Source: Oscillatoria acuminata PCC 6304 (GTDB lineage Bacteria > Cyanobacteriota > Cyanobacteriia > Cyanobacteriales > Laspinemataceae). Taken from it: a DNA stretch of 64,000 bases. Positions 59,453 through 64,000 of this stretch are shown piece after piece (within the stretch, counting starts at the first letter, position 1; each line of letters begins with the position of its first letter). Location of the stretch: contig NC_019693.1 in NCBI RefSeq assembly GCF_000317105.1, positions 1,488,001 to 1,552,000 of the forward strand, read 5' to 3'. The translations under genes and the position numbers were made by a program. The notes under the pieces are model-generated. The model was given only the letters and a program-made list of their open reading frames with translations. It was not told where the DNA came from and searched no databases.

Positions 59453-60025
59453 CTAATCCTCTAGGGTTTTAGAAGGGGGGAGAACCGAACCGATCGCACT
59501 CAAATTTACGGCATGACCGCCTGTCACCAGATAAACCGGGTCGGCGATTGCCCCTAAACGGCGCACCAAATCCCCCAGGCGATCGCGAAAAGTCCGACCC
59601 ATTGGGTAGGCGGGAACCACCCCCCATCCCGTCTCCTCCGCCACAAAAATCACTGTTCCTTGCTTCAAACCCTTGATCGTCTCCATCAACTCCTCTAAGA
59701 TGGCCCTCCAGGTGGGGTCCTCTTCTGCCAACAGATTTGCCACCCAAGTGCCTAAAGAATCCACCAGAAGACAAGCTGGATTGTCCGAGGTAGTCCCTTG
59801 GAGAATCGCTGCGGTGAGCGCTACGGGAACCTCTTGTGTCCTCCAACTTGCCAGTCGCCGTTGGCGGTGGCGATCGATTCGCCCTTGCCACTCCGGGTCA
59901 TCCGGATCCAGACGAGAGGTCGCCAGATAAATCACGGGTTTTCCCGATTGCTGTGCCAGCAGTTCCGCCCATTCACTCTTGCCCGATCGCGCCGGTCCCG
60001 TCACCAAAATGATCCGTTTCACCAC
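59453..60025 (-). CDS. cobU: Adenosylcobinamide kinase / guanylyltransferase
   Basis: 190 residues. Walker A GPARSGKSEWAE, the RIDRHRQRR guanylyl-acceptor region (His as GMP carrier), LLVDSLGTWVANLL and FVAEETGWGVVP, GRTFRDRLGDLVRRLG. The bifunctional enzyme phosphorylates adenosylcobinamide and turns it into the GDP form in late cobalamin (here probably pseudocobalamin) synthesis. No other cob genes adjoin it, as is usual in cyanobacteria. Confidence 0.95.
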   Translation of the reverse strand: MVKRIILVTGPARSGKSEWAELLAQQSGKPVIYLATSRLDPDDPEWQGRIDRHRQRRLASWRTQEVPVALTAAILQGTTSDNPACLLVDSLGTWVANLLAEEDPTWRAILEELMETIKGLKQGTVIFVAEETGWGVVPAYPMGRTFRDRLGDLVRRLGAIADPVYLVTGGHAVNLSAIGSVLPPSKTLED

Positions 60026-60474
60026 CCTTTCTATCCCTGATTTCTGTTATTAGCTCAGTTCGGTGTCCGGATTTCCCCGACAAATCACCTGACCTTAGAT
60101 CCTTGTTGCCCTTCACTCGCTCGGGTGCATCAGGTGTTTTACTAGAGCGGTAAGTTATACTGCTCCAAGGAGAGTTACTCCATTCCAGATTGTTTCACCC
60201 AGGGTCAAGGAGGTTGAAATCCATTAAACCAAGAATGAAAGAGTCCCAAATGCTCGGGTATCCCGAATTTTTATCGTAAATTATACCGCCGGTTTAACCC
60301 CTCAAATCCAAATAAAATCTTAAGACCCAGACCTTCTTAGCACTGTGTCAGTTTAGTGAAAAGCCGCATGATAAGCCAACGGCATGAGCAGAACTTATAG
60401 AAAGCCGACTGGATTCCCACCGGGACGATCTAAAACTCAGCACAGGAGCTAGACTCAATCGGAGTAACCCATTT
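60026..60474. other. Intergenic region between divergent genes
   Basis: 449 bp. No gene or strong hairpin. It should hold the cobU promoter and that of the first glycosyltransferase. I see no recognisable riboswitch box. Confidence 0.4.
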
Positions 60475-61461
60475 ATGCCACAGCCCGATATTTCTGCAAT
60501 TATTTGTACCCACAATCGAGACGTCTATTTAGGCGATGCGATTGATAGCTTGCTCCAGCAAGATTTCCCCAATTTTGAAATTCTCGTAGTGGATAACGGA
60601 TCGAGCGATCGCACCCAGGAAGTCGTCGCCCAACGGGAGTCAGACTCCCGGGTCAAATACATTTATGAACCCACCCTGGGACTGTCCTTTGCCCGCAATA
60701 CGGGATTTCAGCAGGCCCGCAGTGAAATTTTGGCCTATCTGGATGATGATGCAGTCGCCTCCCCCCAGTGGTTGCGAACCCTGTGGAATGCGTATCAGCA
60801 AAACGAAAACTTGGCGATCGCTGGGGGTAAAGTCACCTTAATTTGGCCTGAAGGGGTGGAACCCCCGGTTTGGCTTTCTGCCGGTCTAGCAGAAAATCTA
60901 GGCGCTTATGACCTCGGGGACCAACAGATTCTAATTCGTGAACCGGGTTTGACTCCCAGAGGGTTAAATTACTCGATTCGGCGATCGTTTTTGGAAAAAG
61001 TGGGCGGTTTTGATTTGAACCTGGGTCGGGTGGGGAAATCCTTGCTATCCAACGAAGAACTCCACATGACTGAACTGGCCCTAAATCAAGGGTGGGAAGT
61101 CGCCTATCTGCCGGAGGCGATCGCCGCCCATAACGTTGCACCAGAACGGTTAAAGCGGAGTTGGTTTTTGAGTCGCGGTTGGTGGCAGGGGATTAGCGAG
61201 TGTTACCGCGAACAACTTATGGGACGCGCTGGCATGGGACAGTTGAGTAATGGGGGTGAAAAAGTGCTGCGGGGCGTTTATAAATCTTTAAAATATGTTG
61301 GAGATCCGGCCTTAAGCTTTGACAACTTGGTGTACGCTTACGGTCAGATTGGTTATTTAAGCGCAGCCATCCGCTCTCTGTTCTTAGGTTCTCCAGCTAC
61401 GGGATCCACAACCACATCCGGTAGGGAGAAGTATTCGGGCGATCGGGCCGAACCGGGTTAA
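60475..61461 (+). CDS. GT2-family glycosyltransferase
   Basis: 328 residues. GT-A fold: SAIICTHNRDVYLGDAIDSLLQQDFPNFEILVVDNGSSDRT, metal motif LAYLDDDAVASPQWL, acceptor region RGLNYSIRRSFLEKVGGFDLNLGRVG and the catalytic NEELHMTELAL. The C-terminal part holds amphipathic helices without clear membrane spans. It adds a sugar from a nucleotide donor to a surface polysaccharide or lipid carrier; donor and acceptor unknown. A second GT2 gene follows 239 bp downstream, so the two may act together. Confidence 0.9.
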   Translation: MPQPDISAIICTHNRDVYLGDAIDSLLQQDFPNFEILVVDNGSSDRTQEVVAQRESDSRVKYIYEPTLGLSFARNTGFQQARSEILAYLDDDAVASPQWLRTLWNAYQQNENLAIAGGKVTLIWPEGVEPPVWLSAGLAENLGAYDLGDQQILIREPGLTPRGLNYSIRRSFLEKVGGFDLNLGRVGKSLLSNEELHMTELALNQGWEVAYLPEAIAAHNVAPERLKRSWFLSRGWWQGISECYREQLMGRAGMGQLSNGGEKVLRGVYKSLKYVGDPALSFDNLVYAYGQIGYLSAAIRSLFLGSPATGSTTTSGREKYSGDRAEPG

Positions 61462-61700
61462 AACCACTTAGAGCGAATCGGAGGTGGGAATGTGCCTAGG
61501 ATGGAGATAAAGGAGGATGAAGGAGAATGAACGAGATTGGCAGAACAGGCTCAGGAGTACCGAGGGCGATCGTAACTTTCACCGACTCTTAACCCCCCAA
61601 GACAGCCCCCTACTCTATAAGTTTGAGAATCACCCTTAACCCCTGCGGGTCCAAAATAAACCTGTTGTCCATACTGTAAGCTTGCGTTAGGTTAAACCAG

Positions 61701-62654
61701 ATGAGCATGGCCTCGACCGCATCAAAAATTCCAATTTCTGTTTTGATTCCCGCTAAAAATGAAGAAGCCAATCTCCCGGCTTGCCTAGCGAGTCTCGAAC
61801 CTGCCGATGAAGTCTTTTTAGTTGATTCCCAAAGTAGCGATCGGAGCATTGAAATCGCCGAAAATTGGGGTGCAAAAGTCGTTCAATTCCACTTTAAAGG
61901 GGGCTGGCCCAAAAAGAAAAATTGGTCCTTAGAAAACCTCCCCTTTCGCAACGAATGGGTCCTAATTGTCGATTGTGACGAACGGATTCCCCTAGAACTG
62001 TGGGAAGAAATGGCCCAAGCCATCCAAAATCCCAACTGTGATGGCTATTATCTCAATCGGAAAGTCTTCTTCCTCGGAAAATGGATTCGCTTTGGGGGCA
62101 AATATCCCGACTGGAATCTGCGCTTATTCCGCCATCAAAAAGGCCGATATGAAAACTTAAATACTGAAGACGTTCCCAACACCGGAGATAACGAAGTTCA
62201 CGAGCACGTCATCTTAGATCGTCCTGCCGCCTACTTGAAAGCAGACATGATTCATGAAGACTTCCGAGACATCTATCAATGGTTAGAACGCCATAATCGC
62301 TACTCCAACTGGGAAGCGAGAGTGTACTATAACCTCCTCAGCGGAAAAGACGACAGTGGCACCATTGGAGCCAACTTTTTCGGCGATGCCGTCCAGCGCA
62401 AACGCTTTCTAAAAACCGTTTGGGTGCGCCTCCCGTTCAAACCCCTCCTGAGATTTATTTGGTTCTACATTATCAAACTAGGCTTTCTCGATGGAAAAGC
62501 CGGGTACATTTATGGACGCCTGCTAAGTCAATATGAATATCAAATCGGAGTCAAACTCTTTGAACTACGCCAATTTGGGGGCCAGTTGAATCAACTCTCC
62601 GCCAAACCCACCGCCGAATCCCCAACCCTTCCAGAAATCAAAGAATCAGCCTAA
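61701..62654 (+). CDS. GT2-family glycosyltransferase (WaaE/KdtX-like)
   Basis: 317 residues from ATG 61701 (or 61707). ISVLIPAKNEEANLPACLASL, DEVFLVDSQSSDRS, the KGGWPKKKNWSLENLPF motif, VLIVDCDERIP (DxD), YLNRKVFFLGKWIRFGGKYPDWNLRLFR, and EVHEHV. This is the pattern of the WaaE/KdtX group of LPS-core glucosyltransferases and their cyanobacterial relatives. A C-terminal amphipathic helix (FIWFYIIKLGFLDG) suggests membrane association. It ends before the 15-bp palindrome at 62659. Confidence 0.9.
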   Translation: MSMASTASKIPISVLIPAKNEEANLPACLASLEPADEVFLVDSQSSDRSIEIAENWGAKVVQFHFKGGWPKKKNWSLENLPFRNEWVLIVDCDERIPLELWEEMAQAIQNPNCDGYYLNRKVFFLGKWIRFGGKYPDWNLRLFRHQKGRYENLNTEDVPNTGDNEVHEHVILDRPAAYLKADMIHEDFRDIYQWLERHNRYSNWEARVYYNLLSGKDDSGTIGANFFGDAVQRKRFLKTVWVRLPFKPLLRFIWFYIIKLGFLDGKAGYIYGRLLSQYEYQIGVKLFELRQFGGQLNQLSAKPTAESPTLPEIKESA

Positions 62655-62658
62655 CCCT

Positions 62659-62719
62659 AACCACAGATTACACAGAGGGCACAGAAAAAAATCCGTGAAA
62701 ATCCGTGTAATCTGTGGTT
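62659..62719. repeat. Inverted repeat between convergent genes
   Basis: Perfect 15-bp arms (AACCACAGATTACAC and complement) separated by 31 bp. It lies between two convergent genes and could end transcription, though the U tracts are weak. Similar ACAGATTACAC palindromes are spread through many bacterial genomes. Confidence 0.85.
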
Positions 62720-62751
62720 CCCTTTCTCATTTCTCAAGTTACTGGCCTAAA

Positions 62752-63306
62752 CTAAGATGTTGTAATTGCTATTTGTTGCCATTCCCTATTCCAACCGAGT
62801 TCATATTCATCAACTAACGCACAAGCGAGTGCAAATGCTTCATCATCAACCTCTTCCGGTTCCTTGGATTTCTGGAAATTCCCAGGAGTTGCCAAGGTTG
62901 GATCGGCAATTTGCCGTTGCATCTGCGTGGCAAGTTGCACCAAAAGTTCTGCCATTGCCTCAGAGTGGGTTACCGGATTGTTAGCTGTTGCAACATCAAA
63001 GGTTCCCACGGGACTAGAAGCTAGGTTTGCTTGAGAAACTTCTGATTCCTTAATAAATAATTCCCGAAGTTCCTCAGTTTCAATTTTATCCAGTTCCGGC
63101 TTAATCCCCTGAAAGACTCGATTTAATGAGGGATTCTCCTGGATGAGACGGATTAAATCTCGCTGAAGGGACTCCCAAGCCTCCCCATGCTGATGCAGTT
63201 GCTGAATAATGTTCTCTAATGCCAATTCTTCACCCGCATTCAGGCGCACTTCTGTCCTTTGCAAACTCAGCCAGCAAGCCAGTACAGTTTTAGCCATTTC
63301 ATCCAT
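62752..63306 (-). CDS. Hypothetical helical protein
   Basis: 184 residues (a start at ATG 63294, giving MAKTVLACW, is also possible). Mainly helix: NAGEELALENIIQQLHQHGEAWESLQRDLIRLIQENPSL, then ELRELFIKES, a linker, and EAMAELLVQLATQMQRQI. Acidic near the end (EPEEVDDEAFALACALVDEYEL). No signal peptide. Family not recognised. Confidence 0.65.
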   Translation of the reverse strand: MDEMAKTVLACWLSLQRTEVRLNAGEELALENIIQQLHQHGEAWESLQRDLIRLIQENPSLNRVFQGIKPELDKIETEELRELFIKESEVSQANLASSPVGTFDVATANNPVTHSEAMAELLVQLATQMQRQIADPTLATPGNFQKSKEPEEVDDEAFALACALVDEYELGWNREWQQIAITTS

Positions 63307-63326
63307 GCCAACTGTCCTATTTTAGG

Positions 63327-63569
63327 TCAACTCTCTCTTGATTTTAGCAGATTTATCCCAGGGGTCGTTTGAAAATTTTTTGCCCTGCATCCATACCCTT
63401 CATTTCTTTGTTTTCTATCCCCCTCAACCCAGGTTTTAGCCATTCTATTGATGGGACTACGTTGTTCGGATTGGACGGGATGATAGCGGTTCCCTCGCAA
63501 TATTTGGATAGTATTATCGCCACTACCACTGACAAGGGTGCAACATTTAACCTTCTCAAATCTACTCAT
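63327..63569 (-). pseudogene. WD40-repeat remnant downstream of tnpB
   Basis: The start of this frame reads CCTLVSGSGDNTIQI, a WD40 repeat strand pair as in the kinase at 21568-23706, but it lacks the WD ending and the rest of the frame is unlike WD40. It overlaps the tnpB stop by 8 bp. It looks like the broken end of a WD40 gene cut by the insertion element; weak evidence. Confidence 0.35.
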
Positions 63570-64000
63570 GACTGAGTAGTTCTAAGAATAGTATGGCATC
63601 ACCAACAATGGTGAAGGCAGTTGCCTGCAAAGCGCGCAACAAAATATTACGCGCACCATTCCAATCTCTGGGTGCTTCATATCCACACTCAGGGCATCGA
63701 AATGTTTTGTTTCCTCCCAACTTTTCATGGATATGACCACATTCAGGACAAGTTTTAGAGGTAAAGGACTCATTGCACCGAACGACCATCACTCCATTTC
63801 TAGCTGCCTTCTGCTCCAAATGCTTCGCAAACTTATAATGACTCCAAGTCAGCATATTCCGGGCAGTTCTTGACCGAATTTTTCTTTTGTGCCGCTCAAC
63901 CATCTGGGAGGTTTCAAAAGTCGGCAGCAAGATTAACTTGTAATTGTTGACCAAAAAAGAAGCGGACTTATTATGCAAGTCTTTGACTAAGTTCTGGATT
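63562..64000 (-). CDS. tnpB: IS200/IS605-family TnpB, 5' part outside window
   Basis: 146 residues are visible, starting within IQNLVKDLHNKSASFL. Markers: the RuvC-like segment ILLPTFETSQM (acidic Glu), the four-Cys zinc ribbon CPECGHIHEKLGG..FRCPECGYEAP, and RDWNGARNIL (last RuvC Asp). TnpB is an RNA-guided nuclease whose guide comes from the transposon right end, overlapping or just after this gene's 3' end, so the region about 63450-63600 may encode an omega RNA. The visible portion has an intact frame and all expected C-terminal residues. No tnpA is in the window. Confidence 0.92.
   Translation of the reverse strand, partial: IQNLVKDLHNKSASFLVNNYKLILLPTFETSQMVERHKRKIRSRTARNMLTWSHYKFAKHLEQKAARNGVMVVRCNESFTSKTCPECGHIHEKLGGNKTFRCPECGYEAPRDWNGARNILLRALQATAFTIVGDAILFLELLSHE

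Noticed and set aside
59099-60474. Cobalamin riboswitch near cobU
   Set aside because: No B12-box-like sequence or fitting structure could be made out upstream of cobU.

Overview
The window is chromosomal DNA from a phycocyanin-containing, probably filamentous (Oscillatoriales-like) cyanobacterium. The evidence is a complete cpcB-cpcA-cpcC-cpcD-cpcE-cpcF phycobilisome rod cluster, the plant-type carotenoid genes crtP-crtB, a DnaK3/DnaJ3-type chaperone pair, many copies of the cyanobacterial octamer GCGATCGC (HIP1), a type IV pilus ATPase, a WD40 Ser/Thr kinase and a PEP-CTERM protein. The genus assignment is an inference. No phycoerythrin genes are seen here.

Layout: 1-3250 holds the dnaJ (cut by the edge) and dnaK chaperone pair. 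3.8-9.7 kb carries a small HTH protein, a VanW-like protein and a modification block made of a single-chain restriction-methylation enzyme followed by a cytosine-5 methyltransferase that resembles the cyanobacterial CGATCG (HIP1 core) enzyme. 10-16.4 kb has a CheY-like regulator, crtP-crtB (phytoene to zeta-carotene), an EAL protein and an RRM RNA-binding protein. 17.7-24.6 kb has a degenerate M48 peptidase fused to a TPR-like and proline-rich N-terminus, twin DUF4870 proteins, and a zinc-ribbon/kinase/TM/WD40 protein. 26.2-31 kb is the cpc cluster. 31-40 kb has a methyltransferase whose 3' end lies in a repeat, tRNA-Thr(TGT), icd, a PEP-CTERM protein, a radical-SAM activase, a receiver-PP2C phosphatase facing a STAS antagonist, and aspS. 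41-50 kb has a PAS histidine kinase, aroK, argB, an alpha/beta hydrolase and a PilT-family ATPase. 50-63 kb has typA, a pentapeptide protein, a duplicated-domain membrane protein, a SpoIID-like protein, RNase Z, cobU and two GT2 glycosyltransferases. The window ends in the 3' part of an IS200/IS605-type tnpB.

The least expected layer lies between the genes. At least four families of short non-autonomous repeats are present. Two elements (28509-28666, inside the cpc cluster, and 53655-53784) share a palindromic core but have different terminal inverted repeats, and each is flanked by its own 7-8 bp direct repeat. The second one has landed inside the arm of another repeat. A third family (31182-31356 and 57093-57312) supplies the last 19 codons of a methyltransferase gene. 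A fourth (17389-17602 and 53484-53800) has long inverted arms made of hairpins. Related hairpins flank tRNA-Thr, and a HIP1-dense nested repeat lies at 40.85-41.28 kb. No database search was possible, so family assignments rest on motifs recognised by eye.
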